64,000 nucleotides of DNA, from positions 1,364,001 to 1,428,000 of the forward strand of contig NZ_CP067089.2 of NCBI RefSeq assembly GCF_016616095.2, written 5' to 3'. The notes below the pieces were generated by a model. It made no database searches. It saw nothing but the letters and a program-made list of their open reading frames with translations, and was not told the origin of the DNA. Origin of the DNA: Breznakiella homolactica. GTDB taxonomy: Bacteria > Spirochaetota > Spirochaetia > Treponematales > Breznakiellaceae. The translations under genes and the position numbers were made by a program. Positions 8,155 to 16,525 of the stretch are shown here, in pieces. Every line of letters starts with the position of its first letter. Position 1 is the stretch's first letter.

Positions 8155-8226
8155 AACCACGCAGCGCGGGATTCCGCAGCTTCCGGGAATAAACGCCCGC
8201 AGCGCCGCTTCGGCAGATTTCCAATA

Positions 8227-8412
8227 TTAAACAGAACCGCAGGGTTCCGGGTCAAGAAAATTTTTAAATAATTTTTCTTTTATTTCTGCCGCCGCTTTCT
8301 CAAGAATCGGAACATAGCCAATAAGATGTGATTCTTCGTTAAGGCCAATAAAACCGGAAAAGGATAACGAAGCAATAATATGCCCCTTGTGGTTTCGTAT
8401 AGGAACGACCGC
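8227..8412 (-). pseudogene. Remnant of an IclR-family regulator (C-terminal effector domain)
   Basis: On the minus strand the frame AVVPIRNHKGHIIASLSFSG ... IGYVPILEKAAAEIKEKL then a stop at 8229-8227 matches the end of the IclR ligand-binding domain (PVRDHTGRVVAALSVSG ... A..I...L). An in-frame stop directly precedes it and no N-terminal part is present. It abuts an MFS-like fragment on the other strand, so a deletion probably joined two broken genes. Confidence 0.6.
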
Positions 8413-8537
8413 TTATCGGTTCCGTGACCGCCGCCATCCTGGATTTCAGGGCGGTCTTTATTGTTACAGCCCTGATACTCGGGCTTTCCGCAACGGCGAC
8501 TATCATGCGTAGATTAAAGTATATCAAGGAGAGGTAG
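8403..8537 (+). pseudogene. Remnant of an MFS-type transporter C-terminus
   Basis: The frame ERPLIGSVTAAILDFRAV followed by a hydrophobic helix FIVTALILGLSA and a basic tail RRLKYIKER-stop reads like the last two membrane helices of a major-facilitator permease (RPLIGS..., loop, TM12). Only 44 codons remain. The 5' end coincides with the IclR fragment's 5' end, sharing about 10 bp, as expected at a deletion junction. Confidence 0.5.
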
Positions 8538-8657
8538 TATCCTTCAGTATGATTCTGCGGAGCAGATATTATGGAAAAAATTGGCAGCTCTTATTAAGAG
8601 AGAAGTTTCTTGCCTGCCGTAATTCTCAGCAGTATTTTAGAAGGAGAGGTAAAAAAG
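8538..8657 (+). other. Non-coding leader; possible further gene scrap
   Basis: Before the NlpE-like lipoprotein the frame SAEQILWKKLAALIKREV then a quick stop resembles the first residues of UPF0597 (cysteine-desulfidase/serine-dehydratase-like) proteins, but only about 20 residues match and no start is visible. I treat it as a weak hint that this locus has decayed. The end carries AGGAGAGG, the ribosome site of the next gene. Confidence 0.25.
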
Positions 8658-9083
8658 ATGAAAAAAAATATTGCTGTAGTTCCTATTGTTCTATTGGGTG
8701 TTATGCTGGGAGCCTGCGCCTCACAGTCGCCGGATACGCATACGTCACGGGACAGTTTGGATTGGGCGGGAGTTTATACCGGGACGATCCCGGCGGCCAG
8801 CGGGCCGGGCATCAACGTAACACTTACCCTTATTTCCGGTAATAATTCGGATTTTCGCTATACCCTCCGGTATGAATACATTGGCGAACCGAACGGCGTA
8901 TTTACCGCGGACGGAACTTTCGCCTGGAACAAAGCGGGGAACACCATAACCCTTGACACTGCCCCGAAGGATTTTCCCGCCCAGTACCAGGTCGGGGAAA
9001 ACAAACTGATTCAGCTTGATATGCGGGGAAAACAAATCACCGGAGACCTGGCTGATATGTATATACTGACAAAACAGCGGTAA
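8658..9083 (+). CDS. NlpE-N-like lipoprotein
   Basis: The 141-residue protein has a lipoprotein signal peptide (VLLGVMLGAC, lipid Cys about residue 20). The mature part matches the NlpE N-terminal beta-barrel: DWAGVYTGTIP, GINVTLTLISG, FTADGTFAWNKAGNTITL. NlpE in enterics senses surface and copper stress at the outer membrane. The CxxC of NlpE (P-C-x-x-C-x-GI) is replaced by PAASGPGI, so no metal/redox pair remains. Start chosen at 8658 because AAGGAGAGG lies 8 nt upstream. It is convergent with the AraC gene. Confidence 0.8.
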   Translation: MKKNIAVVPIVLLGVMLGACASQSPDTHTSRDSLDWAGVYTGTIPAASGPGINVTLTLISGNNSDFRYTLRYEYIGEPNGVFTADGTFAWNKAGNTITLDTAPKDFPAQYQVGENKLIQLDMRGKQITGDLADMYILTKQR

Positions 9084-9204
9084 ACCGTTATTTTCATTTT
9101 GAAAAAATATTGCCGGAAAGGAATCTGCGTCGCAAGCTTCGGCATTCCATGCCGTCCTTCCTCACGCTGGCCGGCGTGGCCGGTACGGCACTAGCAGGGT
9201 CTTT
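9084..9204. terminator. Hairpin-rich convergent spacer
   Basis: Between two convergent genes lie GGCAT-TCC-ATGCC, CACGC-TGGCCG-GCGTG and GTGGCCG/CGGTAC-GGCAC dyads within about 60 nt. No clean U-tract follows on either strand. It may terminate both genes or be a decayed repeat element; it has no core identical to the palindromes at 44.8 and 63.4 kb. Confidence 0.35.
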
Positions 9205-10053
9205 TTACTTCCGCTTATTGGCATACCGGCTGACATATTCGGTAGGTGTTTCTCCGGTCATCCCTTTAAACAGCGTTGAAAAATAAAGAGGATTTTCAAA
9301 TCCCACCGCGTAGGCGATATTCTTAATTGATTCAGGCTGCTGCTGCATAATAGTGCAGGCTTCCCGAAGCCGGAATTCCCGTAGATACTGCAAAGGAGAA
9401 ACCGAAATGTGTTTAATAAAAACCCGGTACAGCTGGCTTCTGCTTACATTGGCGTGGGACGCGATATCCTCAACGGTTATATGCCGGGAATAATTGTTCG
9501 CAATATAATCGCAGGCCTGCTGGACATGGGTCAGTCCGATGTGACTCGAGAGGATCGGTCCGTTCCGCGCGGCATCTTCAATAAGACAGGCCAGCAGCGT
9601 ATACAATCGGGCGGTCATGGAAATAAGCTTATAAACTTCCTGTCCCCGGCATTTATAAATATCCATTATGCGTCTGTGTATTTTCTCCGGTGAACTGGGG
9701 CGTACGACCGGTCTCTCCGGACTGAACCCGGCGGTATCCATCAAAATACGCGCGTCCGCGCCGTCAAATCCTACCCAGCAATATTCCCAGGGATCATTCC
9801 GGTCCGCCCAGTAATTGATTTGCATATTGGGATAAATCAAAAAAGATTCCCCGGCTTTGACACAGAAACGTTTACCATTCAAGGAATAAGTTCCCCGGCC
9901 GCTGATGACAAAATGAAGGATATAGAAATCCCTAACCTCCATGCCCCGGCTGTATTCACTGGTACACTGTTTGTAACCGGTACGGTAAACCGACAGGGAA
10001 GCCATAGTACGGAAACGGTTTCTGAAAATGTACTTGTATTCCTGCTTTTCCAT
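9205..10053 (-). CDS. AraC-family transcriptional regulator
   Basis: The 282-residue protein has an N-terminal cupin sensor (HFVISGRGTYSLNGKRF, FLIYPN) and two C-terminal HTHs (ITVEDIASHANVSRSQLYRV and the signature SIKNIAYAVGFENPLYFSTL.KGMTGETPTEY). It probably activates the divergent HAD/ABC operon on ligand binding. I start it at 10053 (MEKQEYKY); an upstream in-frame ATG at 10080 is also possible. Two GCAACATT direct repeats sit in the divergent spacer. Confidence 0.92.
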   Translation of the reverse strand: MEKQEYKYIFRNRFRTMASLSVYRTGYKQCTSEYSRGMEVRDFYILHFVISGRGTYSLNGKRFCVKAGESFLIYPNMQINYWADRNDPWEYCWVGFDGADARILMDTAGFSPERPVVRPSSPEKIHRRIMDIYKCRGQEVYKLISMTARLYTLLACLIEDAARNGPILSSHIGLTHVQQACDYIANNYSRHITVEDIASHANVSRSQLYRVFIKHISVSPLQYLREFRLREACTIMQQQPESIKNIAYAVGFENPLYFSTLFKGMTGETPTEYVSRYANKRK

Positions 10054-10103
10054 AACTACCCAACCTTTCAGCATCCGCAATATACATTAAAAAAATCAAA
10101 AAT

Positions 10104-10132
10104 GCAACATTCGTGAATATAGTCGCAACATT
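10104..10132. promoter_or_regulatory. Direct repeat GCAACATT x2, candidate AraC-type operator
   Basis: GCAACATT occurs at 10104-10111 and 10125-10132, 21 bp apart (two helical turns), the typical geometry of AraC-family half-sites. It lies between the AraC gene and the HAD/ABC operon, next to TTTAATAATA that could be a -10 element. Confidence 0.5.
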
Positions 10133-10185
10133 TAATAATAGCCTGATGGTTATTTCGGATTTACTCTGGAACGAAAGGATTGAAT

Positions 10186-10950
10186 ATGCTGAAAGCACTT
10201 ATTTTTGATTTGGGCGGGACTCTGATAAATGTTACACACAAGGAAGAATACAATCTGCCCTGCGGAACAAAAATACTGGATTACCTGGCCCGCCATGATA
10301 TTTATGTACCATTTAACAGTACGGAATTGATAAGAACCATTGCGGAGCAAAAAGAGCGCTGCTGGAAAATCAGGACAGCTACCTGCCGTGAGATCGCTCC
10401 ATTTGAATTATGGTCGGAATGGTACCTGAAAGATTTAAACTTCAACCGGGACAAACTCAGGGTCATAGCCAATAACATCGCTGAAATCTGGGAACGGAAT
10501 TATTACCGTATGGAACTGCGTCCGGAAACTCCGGCCATGCTGGAAGCTATATACGATACGGGCATTGCGATGGGGGTTATTTCCAATACCGTGTGTTTTA
10601 ACCAGGCTATGGAGGATCTGTATCAATTCGGTATACGCCGATTTTTTAAAACCGTCTATCTCTCCAGCGTATCGGGTTTTATTAAACCCCATCCGGAACT
10701 TTTTATTGCCGCCGCCCGGGACCTGGGTGTCCTTCCGGAAGAATGTATCTATGTAGGGGACACCATATCCCGGGATGTCCGCGGCGCCAGAAACGCGGGA
10801 TACAAGGCAAGCATACGGATTGATTCATATCTTTCCGGTGAACTGGATACAGCGGCTATTAAAAATGAAGACGAGGCGGACTTCAGGATTGAAAGTCTGA
10901 ATGAGATCCCCGGAATAGTAAAAGGATTGTTACATCATGCGGAAAACTAA
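10186..10950 (+). CDS. HAD-superfamily hydrolase in ABC-transporter operon
   Basis: The 254-residue protein has motif I DLGGTLIN (second Asp of DxD replaced by Gly, as in some HAD members), motif II ISNTVC, motif III Lys in SGFIKPHPELF and motif IV YVGDTISRDVRGARNAG. The four-helix cap between residues 30 and 100 suits small phosphate esters. ATG at 10186 has AAGGA 6 nt upstream. The stop overlaps the start of the permease gene by 14 nt, so it is translated together with the transporter. This implies it dephosphorylates the imported compound (inference). Confidence 0.85.
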   Translation: MLKALIFDLGGTLINVTHKEEYNLPCGTKILDYLARHDIYVPFNSTELIRTIAEQKERCWKIRTATCREIAPFELWSEWYLKDLNFNRDKLRVIANNIAEIWERNYYRMELRPETPAMLEAIYDTGIAMGVISNTVCFNQAMEDLYQFGIRRFFKTVYLSSVSGFIKPHPELFIAAARDLGVLPEECIYVGDTISRDVRGARNAGYKASIRIDSYLSGELDTAAIKNEDEADFRIESLNEIPGIVKGLLHHAEN

Positions 10951-12754
10951 TATTTCTTTTAATCCCCGCAGATTAAAAAACGAAATTATTAACAGGGTCC
11001 GCAATCCGTATATTATTATTACCATTATTGCGGTAGTAATCCTCTCGTATCTGATTATCCTGCCCCTCTTTGAAATGGTTATGAATACGTTCAGACTTAC
11101 ACAGCAGGATGTGCGCAGGGTTCCCAGCGCTTCCGCGGGAGATTTTTCTTTTTACTATTGGGCAAGACTCCTTTTCTCACAGGCCAGCTCAGCGCTGCTC
11201 TGGCAGCCTCTGCTTAATTCTCTCTTTATATCCCTGACTGTTTCTATCTACTCGGTAACCCTGGGCTCAATGATAGCCTGGCTTCTTGTTCGTTCCGACT
11301 TGCCGGGAAAAAAGTTTTTTTCTTTGGCGGTTATCATACCCTATATGCTGCCGTCATGGTGCAAATCCATGGCATGGCTAACGGTTTTTAAAAACGCGAG
11401 GATAGGCGGAAGAATTGGTTTTCTCGCGTCCCTGGGAATCGATACCCCTAATTGGCTTGCTTACGGACCGCTTCCTATCATCATAGTTCTAACCATTCAT
11501 TATTATGCCTATGCCTATCTGCTGGTATCCGCCGCCTTAAGTTCCCTCAACAGTGAAGTGGAAGAAATGGGGGAAATTGCCGGGGCGACTAAGGGCCAGA
11601 TATTAGGCCGGATTACCCTGCCCCTGGTTTTGCCGGCAATACTCTCATCGTTCATCCTGACTTTTTCAAAAACCATGGGTACCTTCGGGGTTCCCGCCTT
11701 TTTGGGGATGAAAGTCAATTACTATACTATTTCCACCACTCTGTATTCCACAATACGTCAGCGGCAGACCGCCACGGGTTTTGCCATCGCGGTTATCCTG
11801 ATTTTAATTTCCGCGTTATTTATCTATATAAACCAGAAGGCAATCGGCAGCCGGAAAAGTTATGCCCTCATCGGCGGCAAAGGCGGACGGAAGAATCCGC
11901 TTCCGCTGGGGAAAGCAAAAAAGCCTATTGTGGTTTTTCTGATTCTTTTTATCGGCATCGTGGTTATAGGTCCAATCATTATTCTGACCATTGATACGTT
12001 TATGCTGAAGCCGGGTAACTATAGTTTTTCCAATTTTTCCCTTCACTATTGGATCGGCGCTTCGGATCAGACAATTTACGAAGGCGAAAGCGGTATCCTG
12101 GTTAATCCGCGGTTTCTGCGGACGCTGTTTAATACCTTGGCACTGGTCGGGGTTACCTCGTTAATCGCGTCTTTCTGCGGACAAATAGTCGGGTACATTA
12201 TTTCCCGGGGCCGGGGAAAAATAAGCGGGAAATTTCTGGAACAGCTCGTCTTTATTCCGTACCTTATTCCGTCCATTGCATTCGGCGCGCTGTACCTTTC
12301 CATGTTTGCCATGCCGCGTTTGTTTATACCGTCCCTTTACGGAACGTTTGCTTTACTGGTTTTGGTCTGTGTGGTTAAAAATCTGCCCTTTTCCTGCCGG
12401 GCAGGCATTTCGACCATGATGCAGGTCAGTGTTGAGCTGGAGGAAGCGGCGGCTATTCCCGGCGCATCTTTCCTGAGACGCTTTACCCGGATTGTGTTTC
12501 CCCTTTCCCGATCCGGTTTTATTTCCGGCTTCATCCTTATTTTTATCAGCGTCATGAAAGAGCTCGATTTAATCATCATTCTTATCACGCCACAATTGGC
12601 CACGCTGCCCTACATGGCATTCCAGTATTCCAATGAAAATATGTTTCCTTATTCCAACGCCATTGCCGTTCTTATGTTCCTGATAGTCCTGGTTACGTAC
12701 CTTATCACATACCTGTCAGGTAAAGCTGACATTACCCGCAGTATGGGAGCTTAA
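10937..12754 (+). CDS. ABC transporter permease, fused two-module (Fe3+/hexose-phosphate type)
   Basis: The 605-residue protein contains two BinD-type permease modules, each with an EAA loop: EEMGEIAGATKGQILGRITLPLV (about residue 215) and ELEEAAAIPGASFLRRFTRIVFPL (about residue 510). About twelve membrane helices are visible. This FbpB/AfuB-like duplicated architecture serves the COG1840 binding-protein class, whose members carry ferric iron, hexose phosphates or aminoethylphosphonate (family knowledge). It overlaps the HAD gene by 14 nt and precedes the ATPase by 20 nt. Confidence 0.92.
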   Translation: MRKTNISFNPRRLKNEIINRVRNPYIIITIIAVVILSYLIILPLFEMVMNTFRLTQQDVRRVPSASAGDFSFYYWARLLFSQASSALLWQPLLNSLFISLTVSIYSVTLGSMIAWLLVRSDLPGKKFFSLAVIIPYMLPSWCKSMAWLTVFKNARIGGRIGFLASLGIDTPNWLAYGPLPIIIVLTIHYYAYAYLLVSAALSSLNSEVEEMGEIAGATKGQILGRITLPLVLPAILSSFILTFSKTMGTFGVPAFLGMKVNYYTISTTLYSTIRQRQTATGFAIAVILILISALFIYINQKAIGSRKSYALIGGKGGRKNPLPLGKAKKPIVVFLILFIGIVVIGPIIILTIDTFMLKPGNYSFSNFSLHYWIGASDQTIYEGESGILVNPRFLRTLFNTLALVGVTSLIASFCGQIVGYIISRGRGKISGKFLEQLVFIPYLIPSIAFGALYLSMFAMPRLFIPSLYGTFALLVLVCVVKNLPFSCRAGISTMMQVSVELEEAAAIPGASFLRRFTRIVFPLSRSGFISGFILIFISVMKELDLIIILITPQLATLPYMAFQYSNENMFPYSNAIAVLMFLIVLVTYLITYLSGKADITRSMGA

Positions 12755-12774
12755 AAGATGTTGAGGTGTAAAGC

Positions 12775-13896
12775 ATGAGCAAGATTGAACTTGAAAACAT
12801 AAATAAATATTTTGGCCCCAACCATGTATTAAAAGACGTGAATCTGACGATAGAAGACGGAGATTTTATGACCCTCCTCGGCCCGTCGGGGTGCGGAAAA
12901 ACGACAACCCTGCGGATAGTGGCCGGTCTCGAGCATCCGGATACCGGGACAATCCGTTTGGACGGCAAAGGAATTGTAAACGCTTCGGACGCGTATTTTC
13001 AGCCCCCATCGAAACGGGATTTGAATCTTGTTTTCCAGTCCTACGCCTTATGGCCCCACCTTACGGTATTTAAAAACGTCGCCTTCGGATTGAGTATAAA
13101 GAAAGTTCCCCGTGAAGAAATACGGGACCGGGTTGAACAAGTTCTGGAACGGATGCAGATACTCCAGTTCAGGGACAGGTATCCGGCGGAGCTTTCCGGC
13201 GGACAGCAGCAGCGGGTGGCCATCGCCCGGGCAATCGTCACCGCCCCAAAGACTTTGCTGCTCGACGAACCCCTGTCAAATCTTGACGCAAAGCTGCGCC
13301 TGGACATGCGTTCGGAAATAAAAAGGCTGCACCAGGAATTGGGAACCACAATCATTTATGTAACCCACGATCAGATAGAAGCCTTGACCATGAGCACCAA
13401 GGTGGCGGTGTTCTTTGAAGGATCCCTTGTGCAGGTGGACAGCCCACTGGAGATATACCGCAACCCTGCCACCCTTGAGGTAGCGGACTTTATCGGAAAC
13501 CCGCGGATCAACTTTGTCGACGCGCAGGCCCGGTTTACAATGGAAAAAATTGAAGTCACATCCTGTCTCGGTTCATGGACATACAAGGCCGAGGATTTTA
13601 CGGAAACCGGATTTCCGCAAAACGAGGATTTTAAATGCATTCTGGGGATACGGCCGGAACAGCTGCTGCTGCGGGATTCACCGGGAGAACAATCGACCGA
13701 AGTTACAATCTATACCGCGCAGCCCGCAGGGTCGGAAACCCTCGTACAGGTTCAGGTCGGAGACAACCTGATTCTGATTAAGGAATTGGGAAACCGCGCC
13801 TATGAAGCGGATGAAAAAGTGTATATGGAAGTTGATCCGGATTCGGTAAACATTTTTAATGAAAAAACCGGGAGACTGCTGAAATACGCGGAATAA
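12775..13896 (+). CDS. ABC transporter ATP-binding protein (FbpC/PotA-like)
   Basis: The 373-residue ATPase has Walker A GPSGCGKTT, Q-loop FQSYALWPH, signature LSGGQQQRVAIARAI, Walker B LLLDEPLSNLD and the switch His in YVTHDQIEA. A C-terminal TOBE-like regulatory domain follows from about residue 240. It energises the fused permease upstream. The ribosome site GAGGTG precedes the ATG by 8 nt. Confidence 0.95.
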   Translation: MSKIELENINKYFGPNHVLKDVNLTIEDGDFMTLLGPSGCGKTTTLRIVAGLEHPDTGTIRLDGKGIVNASDAYFQPPSKRDLNLVFQSYALWPHLTVFKNVAFGLSIKKVPREEIRDRVEQVLERMQILQFRDRYPAELSGGQQQRVAIARAIVTAPKTLLLDEPLSNLDAKLRLDMRSEIKRLHQELGTTIIYVTHDQIEALTMSTKVAVFFEGSLVQVDSPLEIYRNPATLEVADFIGNPRINFVDAQARFTMEKIEVTSCLGSWTYKAEDFTETGFPQNEDFKCILGIRPEQLLLRDSPGEQSTEVTIYTAQPAGSETLVQVQVGDNLILIKELGNRAYEADEKVYMEVDPDSVNIFNEKTGRLLKYAE

Positions 13897-13922
13897 CCGG
13901 AGTTTTTTGGAGGTAGAATGCT

Positions 13923-15131
13923 ATGAAACAGAGAGCGAAAGCGGTATTTCTCATCGGGTTATTGGTGATCTGCACCGCCGCGGTTTTCGGCGGCGGACAA
14001 AAGGCTCCGGGAAATAATGCGCAGACGGAACCGGACAAAATTATTGTCTCCGATTGGGCCATAAAAAACAAAATGGAGGTATATACCGAAACACCCGGAG
14101 AGCTTTATGAACTTGCGAAGAATGAAGGGAAAGTTGTGGTCTACTCCCTTTCGAGCCGGGCGCCCAGAATAAAAGCTGATTTCGAAAAACAGTACCCGGA
14201 TATTGTGGTTGAGGCGTATAACATTCAAGCGGCGGAACTGATCGAAAAAATAACCCGGGAATATGAAGCGGGAATCCGCAACGCCGATATAATTCACATC
14301 CAGGACCTGGATGGTTCGGTCTACAAAGAAATGGTTCTCCCGGGCAAGTTTATCAATTACTATCCCGCGGACATCTGCGCCCACATTGATGAGTCCATGC
14401 TCACCTACTCCATGCCCATGCTCATTGAACTGAACTATTGGTACTATAATAAAGAAGTGTACCCTGAGCAGCCGATCTCGAGCTGGTGGGATCTGACCAA
14501 ACCGGAATGGAAAGGCAAACTGGTAATGCAGAATCCTCTGGATAGTTTTGAATACCTTGTCAATTTTGCGACCCTCATCCTGTATTCCGATCAAATTGCC
14601 GCGGAATACGAGAAAGTATTCGGAAAGCCTATTCAGCTTTCCCCAGACTGCCCAACCGCGGGGCATGAGCTTATTAAAAGACTGGCGGATAACGATATTA
14701 TTTTTGCTTCATCTTCTGACAGCGTCACTGAGGCCGTTGGTGTTCCGGGGCAAAAATCAGCGCCGTTAGGTTATTCCGCTTCATCAAAACTGAGGCAAAA
14801 TGAGACTAACGGCTACGTTCTCGCGGCGGCTGATATGAGTCCCGCTACCAGCCTGAGCCGCCAGACTAATGTATATATTGTAAATGAAGCGCCCCATCCC
14901 AATGCGGCGAAACTTATGGTCCGCTGGCTTCTGGGTGAAGCCGACGGCAAAGGACCCGGCTTTAATCCGTGGAACACGGAAGGAGGATGGCCTGTCCGGG
15001 ACGATGTCCCCAGCGCCAATTCAACCTCCCTGGCAGAAAATAAATTCTGGGCTCCTGACCCTGAATTCTACTATTATAATATACCTGATATCCGGGATTT
15101 CTGGATTTCTCTTCAGGCAAGAAGAAGATAG
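13923..15131 (+). CDS. ABC transporter substrate-binding protein (COG1840-like)
   Basis: The 402-residue protein has a signal peptide (hydrophobic residues 8-22, then FGGGQKAPG) and a periplasmic-binding fold. Recognisable features are GKVVVYSLSSRAPRIKADFEKQYP, the DIIHIQD strand and the C-terminal HPNAAKLMVRWLLG helix. The last 60 residues resemble those of ferric/phosphorylated-sugar binding proteins. The ligand is not readable: no Tyr-Tyr iron ligand pair can be claimed with confidence. GGAGG lies upstream of the start. Operon order is HAD, permease, ATPase, binding protein. Confidence 0.88.
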   Translation: MKQRAKAVFLIGLLVICTAAVFGGGQKAPGNNAQTEPDKIIVSDWAIKNKMEVYTETPGELYELAKNEGKVVVYSLSSRAPRIKADFEKQYPDIVVEAYNIQAAELIEKITREYEAGIRNADIIHIQDLDGSVYKEMVLPGKFINYYPADICAHIDESMLTYSMPMLIELNYWYYNKEVYPEQPISSWWDLTKPEWKGKLVMQNPLDSFEYLVNFATLILYSDQIAAEYEKVFGKPIQLSPDCPTAGHELIKRLADNDIIFASSSDSVTEAVGVPGQKSAPLGYSASSKLRQNETNGYVLAAADMSPATSLSRQTNVYIVNEAPHPNAAKLMVRWLLGEADGKGPGFNPWNTEGGWPVRDDVPSANSTSLAENKFWAPDPEFYYYNIPDIRDFWISLQARRR

Positions 15132-15139
15132 TCATAGGA

Positions 15140-15185
15140 GTCTGTCTGGAAAATCAGGTTTTATTCGGTAACTTTTCGGACAGAC
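15140..15185 (+). terminator. Stem-loop after the ABC operon
   Basis: GTCTGTC..GGAAAA at 15140-15153 pairs with CTTTTCGGACAGAC at 15172-15185, followed only by CCTTT. It begins 8 nt past the stop codon. It is probably the transcript end but lacks a good U-tract. Confidence 0.4.
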
Positions 15186-15233
15186 CTTTGCATTCAGCGG
15201 CAGCTGGGTTACTACAGCTCTCTTGAAATAGCG

Positions 15234-16505
15234 TTAAACCGGCCGTTTTGCCCAGCAGCAGTGTTTCGCTTTGCGGCCGCTCCCGCAGGGACAGAGGTCA
15301 TTCCGGCCGACACCCTTCCACAGAACCGCGAGCCGGCTGCGCAGATTAGCCATGATGGCTTCCGGAGTATGGCCTTGTTTGGCAAGCACATTCACCATGT
15401 TTACCGCCGGCTCTATATAAGAGAAGAAACGACGGAGCCCTTCGCACAGATAATTAAGACCCGGCTCGCCGTCATCCGACAGGACGAAACGGTCCTTGGG
15501 GCAGCCCCCATTGCACAAGGCAAGGGACGGACAGGACCGGCATTGCGCGGGAAGGCTTGAGCGTTTGGCCTCGCCGAAACGGCGCTGGACAGAAGAATCG
15601 GCCAGATCACCTAACTGCGCGGTTCCAATTTCACCAATCCGGTATTCCGGCATCACAAAGTGGTCGCAGGAATAAACGCCGCCATCCCGTTCAACGATCA
15701 GCGCTCTTCCGCACACGGGTGCCATCCAGCACAATCCGGCGCTGCCGCCGGCCAGGACCCGCATGCTTTCGGCGAAGACCTGGACATCCAGCCGCCCCAG
15801 ATCGTGAAGAATCCACTCATCAAAAACGGCGCACAGAAATTCTCCATACATCCGTCCGGTTACGCTGTCGGCGGTAACTTCGCCGTGAGGCATGGACTCA
15901 TGGGATTCCCTGCGCACAATCGGAATGAACTGTATCCAGCCGGTATTGAATCCCCGCAATGCCCTGTAAATATCCAGAGGCCGCTTTGCCGCGTCGGAGG
16001 TCACCGTACACAGCAGGTCCGGCTGTATTCCATGGGACTGCAGCCGGCGGACAGCCGCCGCCGCCCGTTCATAACTGCCGCCGCTCTTATGGTCCATCCG
16101 GTATGTGTCATGGAGCCATTGCGCGCCGTCAATACTCAGTCCGACATCGAAACGCTCTTTCGCCAGAAAAGCGCACCATTCATCATCAATGAGGATCCCA
16201 TTCGTCTGCAGATTATTCCAGCAGTTCCATCCTTCGGGAAGATATCGCTTCTGCAGCTCTACCACCCGCCGGTAGAAATCCAAACCGGCCAGAGTTGGTT
16301 CGCCGCCGTGCCAGACAAAACTCACATGAGGCCCGGGGCTCGACTCTATATATTGCCGGATAAACTGTTCCAGAAGCTGATCGGTCATACGGGACTGACC
16401 CGGGCTTTGCCCGGAGCCTGGTTTGGAGTAGTAGCAGTACGAACATTCCATATTGCAGAGAGAGCCTACCGGCTTTACCATCACAACGAAAGGCTCTGTT
16501 GTCAT
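15234..16505 (-). CDS. Radical SAM protein, anaerobic sulfatase-maturase (anSME)-like, with C-terminal SEC-C motif
   Basis: The 423-residue protein has the radical SAM cluster motif CNMECSYC (residues 17-24), WHGGEP, TNGIL and LSIDG blocks, and a SPASM-type Cys set (CGR, CDHF, C..C......CNGGCPKDR). These are typical of anSME enzymes that oxidise a Cys or Ser of sulfatases to formylglycine. The extra C-terminal segment GRNDLCPCGSGRKAKHCC is a SEC-C zinc motif. No sulfatase gene lies in the window. It starts 20 nt after the upstream hydrolase gene and shares its operon. Confidence 0.9.
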   Translation of the reverse strand: MTTEPFVVMVKPVGSLCNMECSYCYYSKPGSGQSPGQSRMTDQLLEQFIRQYIESSPGPHVSFVWHGGEPTLAGLDFYRRVVELQKRYLPEGWNCWNNLQTNGILIDDEWCAFLAKERFDVGLSIDGAQWLHDTYRMDHKSGGSYERAAAAVRRLQSHGIQPDLLCTVTSDAAKRPLDIYRALRGFNTGWIQFIPIVRRESHESMPHGEVTADSVTGRMYGEFLCAVFDEWILHDLGRLDVQVFAESMRVLAGGSAGLCWMAPVCGRALIVERDGGVYSCDHFVMPEYRIGEIGTAQLGDLADSSVQRRFGEAKRSSLPAQCRSCPSLALCNGGCPKDRFVLSDDGEPGLNYLCEGLRRFFSYIEPAVNMVNVLAKQGHTPEAIMANLRSRLAVLWKGVGRNDLCPCGSGRKAKHCCWAKRPV

Positions 16506-16525
16506 GTGAGATTCCCCGGAATCAA

